This document shows positions 1 through 6,779 of a DNA stretch of 32,987 nucleotides, piece by piece. Location of the stretch: contig NZ_VMNW02000091.1 of the NCBI RefSeq assembly GCF_007713735.2, positions 1 to 32,987 on the forward strand, in the 5' to 3' direction. A program made the translations under genes and the position numbers. Under the pieces are notes generated by a model. The model had not been told where the DNA came from and made no database searches. It saw only the letters and a program-made list of their open reading frames with translations. Source of the stretch: Amycolatopsis acidicola (lineage in GTDB: Bacteria; Actinomycetota; Actinomycetes; Mycobacteriales; Pseudonocardiaceae). Within the stretch, counting starts at the first letter, position 1. Every line of letters starts with the position of its first letter.

Positions 1-29
1 GGGTGGGCCGGGAACGGAAGAGGAGAGCG

Positions 30-293
30 ATGACTTCGAGCACGTGGACAGTGGACGTCGCGCTGGACGAAAGCGGCGGCACCACCAGGGCACAGGTCCG
101 CCTCGACGCGGGCACCGGCACCTTCACCGGCATCGGACTCGTGCGCGGCGGGCCCCGCGGCGTGCACCTGCCGGAAATCGCCGCCGAGCTGGCGATCGCC
201 AGGGCGTTCAGCGATCTGACCGAGGAACTGCTGGAGGCCGTCGCCTCCGACATCGAAGCCCAGTCCCGGCCCCCGTTGGCCGCGGCCCGCTGA
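30..293 (+). CDS. DUF1876 (Rv1738-like) dormancy-associated small protein
   Basis: An 87-residue protein. The ATG at 30 is chosen over an upstream in-frame start because AGGAGAG (21-27) is well placed before it. The opening TWTVDVALDESGGTTRAQVRLD, a central GIGLVRG, and LPEIAAELAIARAFSDL near residue 60 match the DUF1876 family, whose known member Rv1738 is one of the most strongly hypoxia-induced DosR-regulon proteins of M. tuberculosis. Rv1738 has a fold related to ribosome hibernation factors, so a role in translation shutdown has been proposed; that is family knowledge, not visible here. It converges on the nicotinate phosphoribosyltransferase gene with a 32-bp gap. Its promoter lies outside the window. 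The family call is secure; the function is inferred. Confidence 0.88.
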   Translation: MTSSTWTVDVALDESGGTTRAQVRLDAGTGTFTGIGLVRGGPRGVHLPEIAAELAIARAFSDLTEELLEAVASDIEAQSRPPLAAAR

Positions 294-325
294 ACGCGCG
301 CACGGCTCCTTCGCCTGCGCGACCC

Positions 326-1624
326 CTAGCCCGCGCCGGGCTGGGCGACCGGCTCGGCGAGCCCGTCGGAATAGCGCACCGGCACCGGCTCGGGCTCGCG
401 CAGGCGGCGCGCGTGCCGGGGCAGCCAGCGCAGGTCCCGTTCGAACCGCATCCGGGCGTCGGCGAGCCCGTGTTTGCCGCGCACCCGCCGCCCGTTGCGC
501 ATCACCGGCTCCAGCACCGCGCGGTGCGCCGCCGGGACGGGCTCGTCCCGGCGCGCCAACGTGTCCTGTTCGCCCGAAGCCGTCCGGTGGACCTGCTTCG
601 CCCACGGCACGATCCGGCCGGGCCGTGACGGCGTGCCGTCGTATTCGACGAGTTCGTAGGCGCAGTCGAGGAACGGCACGTCCGCCGACAGCACCCCCTC
701 GGTCCCGACGCCGAAGGAGTCGATCGGCGCGCCGGAATCCCGCAGCATGGCCAGTTCGTACTCGTCCAGCCCGCCCGCGGCCATGATCCTGGCGTGCGTC
801 AGCCCGGCGCGGTCGAGCAGGTCGCGCACCTGCCGCGACGCCGTCAGCACGTTCCCGGCCTCGAGCCGCAGGCCCACCTTGTCCTCGGCGAGCCCGAGCG
901 TGCGCACCACTTCGATCAGGGTGCGCACGCCCTCGGTCGCGTCGGACTCGTCCACCAGGAACCCCAGGCCCTGGGGGAAATCCTCGGCGAACGCCCGGAA
1001 CGCCGGCTGCTCGGCGCCGAACGCCAGCACGAACGACGGGTCCATGGTGCCCACCGGCCGCAGCCCGAATTCGCGCGCGGCGGACAGGTGCGTCGTGCCC
1101 GCGAACCCGGCGAGCGCCGTCGAGCGCGCGACGGCGTGCGCGGTGCTCGCGCTGTGCACGCGCTGCGCCGCGAAGTCGATCAGGTCGGCGCCGCCCGCGG
1201 CGATGCGGCAGCGGGCCGCGCCCGTGGCGACCGCCGAGGAGAAGCTGACGAAGTTGAGCAGGGCCGAGCCGACCAGTTTCGCCACCGGCAACGCCGCCGT
1301 GACCTCCAGCAGCGGCTCACCGGCGAACATCAGCCGTCCTTCCGGGGCCGCCCACACCTCGCCCTCGAACCGCAGCGGCGCCAAGGCTTCGAGGTCCGCC
1401 CACGTCAGCCCGACCTCGGTGCGCAGATACCCGAGCTCTCCTTCCCCGAACGCGAACTTCTCCAGGAACGCCAGGCATTCGTCGAGACCGGCCGAGACCA
1501 CGAACCCGCGGTCCGGGGGCAGCTCGCGGGCGAACAGGCTGAACGTCGCCTGCCCCGTCATGCCCCGGCGCAGGTAGCTGACGGCCATCCGGATCTCGTC
1601 CAGGCCGCCGTGCAAGGACGTCAT
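326..1624 (-). CDS. Nicotinate phosphoribosyltransferase homologue with degenerate active site
   Basis: 432 residues, normal family length (compare PncB2/Rv0573c). Family landmarks are present: ATFSLFARELPPDRGF (about 27-41), WAAPEG (91-96), FGVGTEGVLS and KQVHR. In active members this fold makes nicotinate mononucleotide from nicotinate and PRPP for NAD salvage. Several hallmark residues are changed: the N-terminal TDLYELTMA-type motif reads GGLDEIRMA (6-14), ATKAAR reads ATGAAR, FGxRRA reads FAAQRV (151-156), the phosphohistidine motif GTMAHSF reads GTMDPSF (192-198, His to Pro196), and RLDSGD reads RLEAGN (253-258). I checked the Pro codon on the reverse strand. The frame is intact, so this looks like a maintained pseudoenzyme or a re-purposed paralogue, not a decaying gene. 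It is divergent from the phosphoribosyltransferase operon, and three DosR-like boxes lie between them. The start ATG has a modest Shine-Dalgarno (GAAGAG). Confidence 0.85.
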   Translation of the reverse strand: MTSLHGGLDEIRMAVSYLRRGMTGQATFSLFARELPPDRGFVVSAGLDECLAFLEKFAFGEGELGYLRTEVGLTWADLEALAPLRFEGEVWAAPEGRLMFAGEPLLEVTAALPVAKLVGSALLNFVSFSSAVATGAARCRIAAGGADLIDFAAQRVHSASTAHAVARSTALAGFAGTTHLSAAREFGLRPVGTMDPSFVLAFGAEQPAFRAFAEDFPQGLGFLVDESDATEGVRTLIEVVRTLGLAEDKVGLRLEAGNVLTASRQVRDLLDRAGLTHARIMAAGGLDEYELAMLRDSGAPIDSFGVGTEGVLSADVPFLDCAYELVEYDGTPSRPGRIVPWAKQVHRTASGEQDTLARRDEPVPAAHRAVLEPVMRNGRRVRGKHGLADARMRFERDLRWLPRHARRLREPEPVPVRYSDGLAEPVAQPGAG

Positions 1625-1634
1625 CTCTTCATCA

Positions 1635-1654
1635 TGAGGGACCTTCGCCTCTGG
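1635..1654 (-). promoter_or_regulatory. DosR-like box A (weak)
   Basis: TGAGGGACCTTCGCCTCTGG agrees with the mycobacterial DosR consensus TTSGGGACTWWAGTCCCSAA at about 11 of 20 positions, chiefly the GGGAC half. It lies only 11-30 bp upstream of the nicotinate phosphoribosyltransferase start, so as an activator site for that gene it would be badly placed; it may be an auxiliary site. The consensus comes from M. tuberculosis and the match was made by eye. Confidence 0.35.
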
Positions 1655-1678
1655 TGGCAGGGCACGGTGGCCCCACCG

Positions 1679-1698
1679 GTGGGGACCTTCTGCCCCCG
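1679..1698 (-). promoter_or_regulatory. DosR-like box B
   Basis: GTGGGGACCTTCTGCCCCCG has both the GGGGAC and the CCCC half-sites and matches the DosR consensus at about 13 of 20 positions. Its centre is about 64 bp upstream of the nicotinate phosphoribosyltransferase start. An activator centred near -43 would then give a leader of roughly 20 nt. It is the best of the three boxes in this divergent promoter, and could also serve the operon starting at 1815. Confidence 0.55.
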
Positions 1699-1699
1699 C

Positions 1700-1719
1700 G
1701 ACCGGGTTCCTTCCCGGTC
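1700..1719. promoter_or_regulatory. Inverted repeat between boxes B and C
   Basis: GACCGGG-N6-CCCGGTC forms 7-bp perfect arms in the middle of the divergent promoter region. The spacer TTCCTT resembles the centre of box B, so this could be a further regulator site. No T-run follows on either strand, and it lies upstream of both divergent genes, so a terminator is unlikely. Confidence 0.35.
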
Positions 1720-1739
1720 AGGGATTTCCCGGCCGACCC

Positions 1740-1759
1740 ATGGGGACTTTGTGCCGTGC
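1740..1759 (+). promoter_or_regulatory. DosR-like box C
   Basis: ATGGGGACTTTGTGCCGTGC keeps the GGGGACTTT half of the DosR consensus and matches about 12 of 20 positions. Its centre is about 65 bp upstream of the phosphoribosyltransferase ATG at 1815. It is the likely activator site for the four-gene operon 1815-5885. Confidence 0.5.
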
Positions 1760-1814
1760 GGCGCGGTTACCTCCAGCCCTCCCCTCGTTCCCGCCCGCGC
1801 GCCAAGCTGTTCCC

Positions 1815-2453
1815 ATGGTGCTGGACGACCGTGCGGCAGCGGGCCGCGAACTCGCGGAGCGGCTCCGCGGGCACGCCGGCGGGGTGGTGCTCGGCCTGCC
1901 CCGGGGCGGGGTGGTCGTCGCGGCCGCGATCGCCGAACGGCTGGGCGCGCCGCTGGACGTCGTCCTCGTCCGCAAGGTCGGCGCCCCGGATTCTCCCGAG
2001 CTGGCGCTGGGCGCGGTAGGCGAAGACGGCGTGGTGGTCGGGAATCCGGCCGTGCTGCGGCATTTCCGGCCCAGCGCGCGGATTTTCGCGCACGCCGCCG
2101 CCGAAGAGCGCGCCGCGCTCGAGCAGCGCGCGGAGCGCTACCGCGCGGCCCGCCGCATCCAGCCCGTCGCCGGGCGCACCGTCATCCTCGTCGACGACGG
2201 GATCGCCACCGGCGCCACGGTTCGCGCGGCGACGGCCGTACTGCGGGCGCGCGGCGCGGGCACGATCGTGCTCGCCGTACCGGTCGCTCCCCCGCAGGCG
2301 CTCGCGACCCTGTCGCTCCTCGTGGACGAGATCGTCTGCCTCACGGTGCCGCGGCGGCTGCGCTCGGTCAGCCAGTGCTACGCGGATTTCTCCGAAGTCG
2401 GCGACGACGAGGTGCTCGCCCTGCTGCGCCGGTTCGCCGGGGTCCCGGCATGA
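1815..2453 (+). CDS. Phosphoribosyltransferase domain protein (Rv0571c-like)
   Basis: 212 residues of type I phosphoribosyltransferase fold. The PRPP-binding motif VILVDDGIATGAT lies near residues 118-130, the substrate-side LGLPRGGVVVA near 26-36, and PLDVVLVRKVGAP near 47-59. This domain is shared with the N-terminal part of Rv0571c, a DosR-regulon gene adjacent to pncB2 in M. tuberculosis; the substrate of the family is unknown. Unlike its neighbours it keeps its diagnostic motif. The ATG at 1815 is chosen because the protein aligns from there; an upstream in-frame ATG at 1740 falls inside box C. No Shine-Dalgarno is visible (GCTGTTCCC precedes the ATG), so the mRNA could be leaderless. 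The stop overlaps the next start (ATGA at 2450). Confidence 0.85.
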   Translation: MVLDDRAAAGRELAERLRGHAGGVVLGLPRGGVVVAAAIAERLGAPLDVVLVRKVGAPDSPELALGAVGEDGVVVGNPAVLRHFRPSARIFAHAAAEERAALEQRAERYRAARRIQPVAGRTVILVDDGIATGATVRAATAVLRARGAGTIVLAVPVAPPQALATLSLLVDEIVCLTVPRRLRSVSQCYADFSEVGDDEVLALLRRFAGVPA

Positions 2454-4174
2454 CGGGCAAGCGGATCGGGAAGCCGGAGGCCGTCCGGCTCGCCGCGAAC
2501 CTCCAGGACTACCGGCGTGCGCGCGCGGAGTTCAGCTGGGAGGCGGAAACCCTCGCTCTGTCCGGCTTGCCGCGCGGCCGCGGGCTCAACCTCGCGCACG
2601 AGGCCGCCGACCGGTACGCGGACGGGCCCCGGCGAAACCACGCCGCGCTGCGCTGGACCGACGGCCAGGGGCAGCCCGCCGAACTCACCTACGGCGAGCT
2701 CGCGCGGGACAGCAGCCGGTTCGCGAACTTCGCCAAGGCGCTGGGAGTTCCCGGTGGGGAACGGGTTTTCACCCTCCTCGGCCCTGGGCCGGACCTGTCG
2801 GTGACGGCGCTGGGCACGCTCAAATCCGGCTGTGTGCTGGCTCCCCTGTTTCCGGCGGCAACGCCGGACGCGATGCTCCAGCGGATGCGCGCGGGCGAAG
2901 CCGGCGTGCTGGTGACCACGCCCCAGCTCTATCGCCGGAGCGTCGAGGCGATCCGGGACGAAATCCCTTCCCTGCGCGAAATTCTGCTCACCGGCGAGGA
3001 CGCGCTGCCCGGGACGCGGGCACTCGCGCCCGCGCTCGCGGCCTCCCCGCCGGCGTTCGAGATCCCGCCGACCGCGCCCGACGACCCGGCGCTGCTGCTG
3101 TTCACCAGCGGCACCACCGGCGCGCCCAAAGGTGTCCTGCACGCGCACCGCGGCGTGCTCGCCCAGTACGTCTCCGCCCGCTACACCCTGGATCTGCACC
3201 GCGACGACGTCTTCTGGTGCACCGCCGATCCCGGCTGGGCGCCGGGCGTCATCTACGGGCTGTTCGCGCCGCTGTGCCACGGGATCACGACGGTGTGCCG
3301 GCAGCCACCGGCGGACGCGAGCCGCTGGGGCCCCGTGCTGGCCGGGCTCGGCGTGACGGTGTGGTTCACCGACCCGCGCCGTCTGTCCGCGCTGCGCGAC
3401 GCCGGAGCCACGCCCGAGGTGCCTTCGCTCCGGTTCGTCGCCTCGACCGGCGAGCCGCTGAGCCCGGAACTCGTGCTGTGGAGCCAGGATTCGCTCGGCC
3501 TGCCGGTGCACAACGCCTGGGGCCAGACGGAAACCGGCGCCGCCCTCATCTCCGACTTCGCCGCCGAGGAGATCCGTCCCGGCGCGCTGGGCCGCCCGCT
3601 GCCCGGGATCGAAGCCTGCCTGCTCGACCCGCTCGGCGACTTCCCGGTCGAGGAGCCCGATCGCGAGGGCGAACTCGCCCTGCGGCAGGGCTGGCCGTCG
3701 ATGTTCAGCGGCTACTGGCGCGATCCCGACAGCTACGACCGGTCCTTTTCGGACGGTTGGTACCGCACCGGCGATCTCGCCCGCCGCGACGAGGACGGCT
3801 ACTACTGGTTCACCGGCCGGGTCTCCGACGCGCTCGTCACCGAGGCCGGGCTGACCGGTCCGGTCGAGCTGGAGCACGCGCTGAGCTCGCATCCCGCCGT
3901 GGCCGAGGCGGCGGTGATCACCGTGGCGCGTTCCGGCGGTGACCGCGCCAAGGCTTTCGTGGCGCTGCGCCCCGGCCGGCTCGCCACCGCCGAGCTCGCG
4001 GCGGAGCTGCTGGCGTTCGCCCGGCACCTGCCGGGTTCCGCCGCGCCCGCCGAACTCGAGTTCAGCCCGCGCCTGCCGCGCACCCTCAGCGGCAAGCTGC
4101 TGCGCCGGCTGCTGCGGGCGGCCGAACCCGGCCTGCCGGCGGGAGATGTGTCCACAGTGGAAGGTATGTCATGA
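2450..4174 (+). CDS. AMP-forming acyl-CoA synthetase with altered A8 motif
   Basis: 574 residues of the ANL superfamily (acetyl-/medium-chain acyl-CoA synthetase type). Intact motifs: LFTSGTTGAPKG (217-228, ATP loop), STGEPLSPE (332-340), WGQTETG (357-363), YRTGDLA (438-444), and C-terminal PRTLSGK with the adenylation lysine K549. A Gly follows the Trp in WGQTETG, where acetate-specific enzymes carry a second Trp that limits acyl size, so the substrate may be larger than acetate. The A8 hinge/CoA-side motif, normally GRxDDVIKxSGYRIGPxE, reads GRVSDALVTEAGLTGPVE (456-473): hinge Asp kept, GYRI lost. Adenylation may be possible while thioesterification is doubtful. The ATG at 2450 overlaps the previous stop and is preferred to the much longer open frame upstream, which runs antisense to the NAPRTase homologue. 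It also overlaps the next gene by ATGA. Confidence 0.87.
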   Translation: MTGKRIGKPEAVRLAANLQDYRRARAEFSWEAETLALSGLPRGRGLNLAHEAADRYADGPRRNHAALRWTDGQGQPAELTYGELARDSSRFANFAKALGVPGGERVFTLLGPGPDLSVTALGTLKSGCVLAPLFPAATPDAMLQRMRAGEAGVLVTTPQLYRRSVEAIRDEIPSLREILLTGEDALPGTRALAPALAASPPAFEIPPTAPDDPALLLFTSGTTGAPKGVLHAHRGVLAQYVSARYTLDLHRDDVFWCTADPGWAPGVIYGLFAPLCHGITTVCRQPPADASRWGPVLAGLGVTVWFTDPRRLSALRDAGATPEVPSLRFVASTGEPLSPELVLWSQDSLGLPVHNAWGQTETGAALISDFAAEEIRPGALGRPLPGIEACLLDPLGDFPVEEPDREGELALRQGWPSMFSGYWRDPDSYDRSFSDGWYRTGDLARRDEDGYYWFTGRVSDALVTEAGLTGPVELEHALSSHPAVAEAAVITVARSGGDRAKAFVALRPGRLATAELAAELLAFARHLPGSAAPAELEFSPRLPRTLSGKLLRRLLRAAEPGLPAGDVSTVEGMS

Positions 4175-4971
4175 ACGACCGGAGCACCCGCGCCAAGAAG
4201 CGCGCCGAACTGCTGCGCCAGATGATCCGGATCCGCCGCTTCGACGAACGGCTGCTGGAGCTGGGCGGCACGGTCCGGCCGGGCGAAGAGGCACTCGCGA
4301 CGGGGGTACTGCAGAGCGTCGGCGCGGACGATCCGGTGGTCTCGCTGTCCCTGGAGCCGGCCCATGCCCTGGTCCGCGGCGTGGCGATGGACGAGCTGCT
4401 CGGCGGCGGGCGGATCGTCGACGCCGGTCTCCGGTTCTACGGCGGGCGCACGGCGCCGGGAACGGGCCTGACCTTCGCGTCCGGGCTGGCCCTGTCGATC
4501 GCGCTGCAGCGCCGCCCGCTGGTCACGGTCTGCCTGTTCAGCGACGGCGGCGTACGCGACGCCGAGCTCCACGAGACGCTCAGCCTCGCGTCCCAGTGGC
4601 GGCTGCCGATGCTTTTCTGTTGCGAGAACGACCTTTCCGCACCGGAGGCGTCCCGTTCGGACACCGAGCTGGCGATGCACGCGGCCTCGTACGGGATCCC
4701 GGCGTGGGCCGTCGACGGGATGGACGTACTGGCCGTGGTGGACGCCGCCGAGCGGGCGGTCGAGGCGATCCGCGCCGGCGAGGGGCCGCATTTCCTGGAG
4801 CTGTACACCTACCGGTTCCGCGGCATGGCCGAGGTCGCGCGGTGGCGCGAGTTCGACCCGATCCCGCTGCTGGTCTCGATGATGTGCGCGAGCGACGAGA
4901 TCGGGCTCGAAGAGGCGGTGACCCTGGAGTCCGAAGTGGACTCCGAGGTCGGCGCGCTGGCGCGCGGATGA
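4171..4971 (+). CDS. Short E1-alpha (ThDP ketoacid dehydrogenase) homologue, cofactor motif degenerate
   Basis: 266 residues, about 60 or more shorter than usual E1-alpha. Family backbone is clear: MIRIRRFDERLLEL (18-31), SGLALSIAL, HETLSLASQWRLP (134-146), YGIPAWAVDGMDVLAV and GEGPHFLELYTYRFRG. Active subunits bind ThDP-Mg through GDG-(about 26)-NN; here the motif is SDG (124-126) with ENN changed to END (152-154). The NQG after GDG is RDA, the YRxHGHA loop is SLEPAHA (59-65), and the GHS phosphorylation-loop motif is GMAEVA. The metal-ligand Asp125 remains. The protein is unlikely to be a standard dehydrogenase subunit but may still pair with the adjacent E1-beta homologue. It is translationally coupled on both sides (ATGA at 4171 and 4968), with GGAAGG as ribosome site. 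The window contains no E2 or E3 gene. Confidence 0.82.
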   Translation: MNDRSTRAKKRAELLRQMIRIRRFDERLLELGGTVRPGEEALATGVLQSVGADDPVVSLSLEPAHALVRGVAMDELLGGGRIVDAGLRFYGGRTAPGTGLTFASGLALSIALQRRPLVTVCLFSDGGVRDAELHETLSLASQWRLPMLFCCENDLSAPEASRSDTELAMHAASYGIPAWAVDGMDVLAVVDAAERAVEAIRAGEGPHFLELYTYRFRGMAEVARWREFDPIPLLVSMMCASDEIGLEEAVTLESEVDSEVGALARG

Positions 4972-5885
4972 GGAAAACGACCTACCAGCGGGCGGCGCGC
5001 GAGGCGATCCGGGAAGCGCTGCTGCTCGACGAGCGGGTGTTCGTGATGGGCGAGGACGTCTCCTCGTCCACCGGGCTGCTGGGCGAGTTCGGCCCGGACC
5101 GGATCCGCGACACTCCCCCGTCGGCGTCGTCGTTCGTGGCCGCCGGGATCGGCTCGGCCGTCGGCGGGATGCGGCCGATCGTGGAGGTCTCCGCGGCCGA
5201 CGCGGGACTGCCGACGCTGGACCAGATCCTGACCAACGCGGCCACGCTGCGGCACATGTCCGGCGGGCAGCTGACCGTGCCGCTGGTGATCCGCATGGTC
5301 AGCGGCCGGAACTGGCTCGCGCACGACATCGGCGGCTGGTACGCGCACGTCCCGGGCCTGCGGGTGGTCGCGCCCGCCACGCTCGAAGACGCGCGCGGCA
5401 TGTTGTGGACGGCGCTCGAGGACCCGGATCCCGTGTTGCTGGTGGAGCACTCCTCGCTGCACGACACGCGCGGGGAGCTGCCCGAGGACACGCGCCCCAC
5501 CGACATCGAGCGGGCCATCGTGCGGCGGGCGGGCAGCGACGTGACGCTCGTCGGCTACGGCGCGACGCTGCCGGTCACGCTGATCGCCGCGGAGGAACTC
5601 GGGCAGCGCGGGGTGGCCGCGGACGTGGTGGATCTGCGCTGCCTGCTGCCGCTGGACGAGCACACGATCCTGGAGTCGGTCGGGCGCACGCGGCGGCTCG
5701 TGGTGGTCGACGAGGGCAGGCGCGGGGGCGGGCTGTCCGCGGAGATCGCGGCGGGGGTGGCGGAGCGGGCGTTCTACACGCTCGAAGCGCCCATCGAGCG
5801 GGTGTACGCGAAGCGCACCGACACCGGCACGCGGCTGCCCGCGCCCGCCGAGGTGGTCGAGGCCGCGCTCCGCTCCGTCGGCTGA
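4968..5885 (+). CDS. E1-beta (transketolase-like) homologue lacking the ThDP-activating Glu
   Basis: 305 residues; family length is about 325. It carries VFVMGEDVSSSTG (24-36), FGPDRIRDTP (41-50), VPGLRVVAPATLEDA, DPVLLVEHSSL and the C-terminal transketolase domain with DVVDLRCLLPLDEHTI and VVVDEGRRGGG. In active E1-beta chains DTPISEAxF supplies the Glu that contacts the N1' of the aminopyrimidine; here it is DTPPSASSF, so that Glu is Ala53 (codon GCG, checked). The AQHS loop reads LAHD. The glutamate is nearly invariant in ThDP enzymes (glyoxylate carboligase is a known exception), so ordinary catalysis is unlikely. This is the last gene of the four-gene coupled operon, followed by a hairpin. 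Confidence 0.84.
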   Translation: MRKTTYQRAAREAIREALLLDERVFVMGEDVSSSTGLLGEFGPDRIRDTPPSASSFVAAGIGSAVGGMRPIVEVSAADAGLPTLDQILTNAATLRHMSGGQLTVPLVIRMVSGRNWLAHDIGGWYAHVPGLRVVAPATLEDARGMLWTALEDPDPVLLVEHSSLHDTRGELPEDTRPTDIERAIVRRAGSDVTLVGYGATLPVTLIAAEELGQRGVAADVVDLRCLLPLDEHTILESVGRTRRLVVVDEGRRGGGLSAEIAAGVAERAFYTLEAPIERVYAKRTDTGTRLPAPAEVVEAALRSVG

Positions 5886-5893
5886 ACGGCGCG

Positions 5894-5942
5894 CCGCCCG
5901 AGGGGGACACGTCGTTACCGGCGGTTGCTTCCCCTCGGGCGG
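5894..5942. terminator. Bidirectional hairpin between convergent genes
   Basis: A perfect 12-bp inverted repeat: CCGCCCGAGGGG (5894-5905) pairs with CCCCTCGGGCGG (5931-5942), loop 25 nt. It lies 9 bp past the E1-beta stop and 80 bp from the stop of the converging universal stress protein gene. No U-run follows, as is usual in GC-rich actinobacteria. Confidence 0.6.
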
Positions 5943-6023
5943 GCAGTGCCGGGTGCCGTCCCGGTGGATAGGAGTGTGCTCCGCGCGAGGGGCCCTTGTC
6001 TGGGGCCGAACGTCACTGCAACC

Positions 6024-6779
6024 TCACTGCGGCAGCCCGGTTCCGCGCACCAGCACCACCGGGCACGACGCCTGCCGGATCAACGCACGGCTCGTCGCAC
6101 CCAGCGTGCCCGCACGCAACGCACGCCCACCCAGCACCAGCAACCGCGCCCGCCCACTGTGCTCCACCAGCCGCGCGACGGGATTTCCGTTCTCCAGCAA
6201 CGGAGTCACGGGCACCGAGGGGTACTTCTGCCGCCAGTCCCGCAGTTCCGCGGTCAGCTCCCGCGCCGCCGGTCTGGCGCCTTCGCTCGCCCGCAGCGCG
6301 AGCACGCCGGTCCCGTGCAGGTCCGCCTCGTCGAAGGCGAACGCCAGCGCCGCGTCCGCCGCGCCGTGCACGCCGGTCAGCACCTGCCCGCGCCCGCCGA
6401 GCCGCCCGCGCACCACGACGACCGGGCACCGGCTGTTCGCGGCGACGTACTGCGCCACCGAGCCGAGCGCGACGTGCGGGCCGGGCCCGAGACCACGCCA
6501 GCCGACCACGAGCATCGCCGCGCGCGCAGATTCGGCGACGAGGTTCTGCCGCGCGTTCCCGATCCGCAGCGCGCATTCCTTCTCCCCCGCGTCACCGGCG
6601 AGTTCGGCGGCCTCGCGCAACCAGTCCCGGCCCAGCGCGAGGACGGAACAGGCGTGCACGATCCGCAGCGGCAGCCCGCGCCGCTGTGCCTCACGGGCCG
6701 CCCAGCGGACGGCGTCCAGGGCGATCCCGGAACCGTCGACGCCGACCACGATCGGATCCCCAGCGCTCCGCACGCTCAT
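6024..6779 (-). CDS. Tandem-domain universal stress protein
   Basis: 251 residues with two UspA domains. Domain 1 starts PIVVGVDGSGIALDAVRWA and has an ideal ATP-binding signature, G-2x-G-9x-GS, in GWRGLGPGPHVALGS. Domain 2 ends LLVLGGRALRAGTLGATSRAL, where the signature is incomplete, so only one nucleotide site is expected. The ATG at 6779 overlaps the stop of the WS/DGAT homologue (ATGA), so the two are co-translated; the longer open frame upstream is a run-through antisense to nothing useful and lies inside the neighbour. Tandem USPs of this type (Rv1996, Rv2005c, Rv2623) are DosR-regulon members in M. tuberculosis and help growth arrest; the same role is inferred here from context. Confidence 0.88.
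   Translation of the reverse strand: MSVRSAGDPIVVGVDGSGIALDAVRWAAREAQRRGLPLRIVHACSVLALGRDWLREAAELAGDAGEKECALRIGNARQNLVAESARAAMLVVGWRGLGPGPHVALGSVAQYVAANSRCPVVVVRGRLGGRGQVLTGVHGAADAALAFAFDEADLHGTGVLALRASEGARPAARELTAELRDWRQKYPSVPVTPLLENGNPVARLVEHSGRARLLVLGGRALRAGTLGATSRALIRQASCPVVLVRGTGLPQ

Noticed and set aside
794..2449. Very long plus-strand open frame leading into the acyl-CoA synthetase, which would give a 1126-residue protein.
   Set aside because: The upstream part is Arg/Gly/Ala-rich and antisense to the NAPRTase homologue and out of frame with the phosphoribosyltransferase. The synthetase fold begins after 2450, at a translationally coupled ATG.
5902..5920. GGGGGACACGTCGTTACC as another DosR-like box.
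   Set aside because: Only the GGGAC half fits. It overlaps the terminator stem between two convergent genes, and no gene starts nearby.
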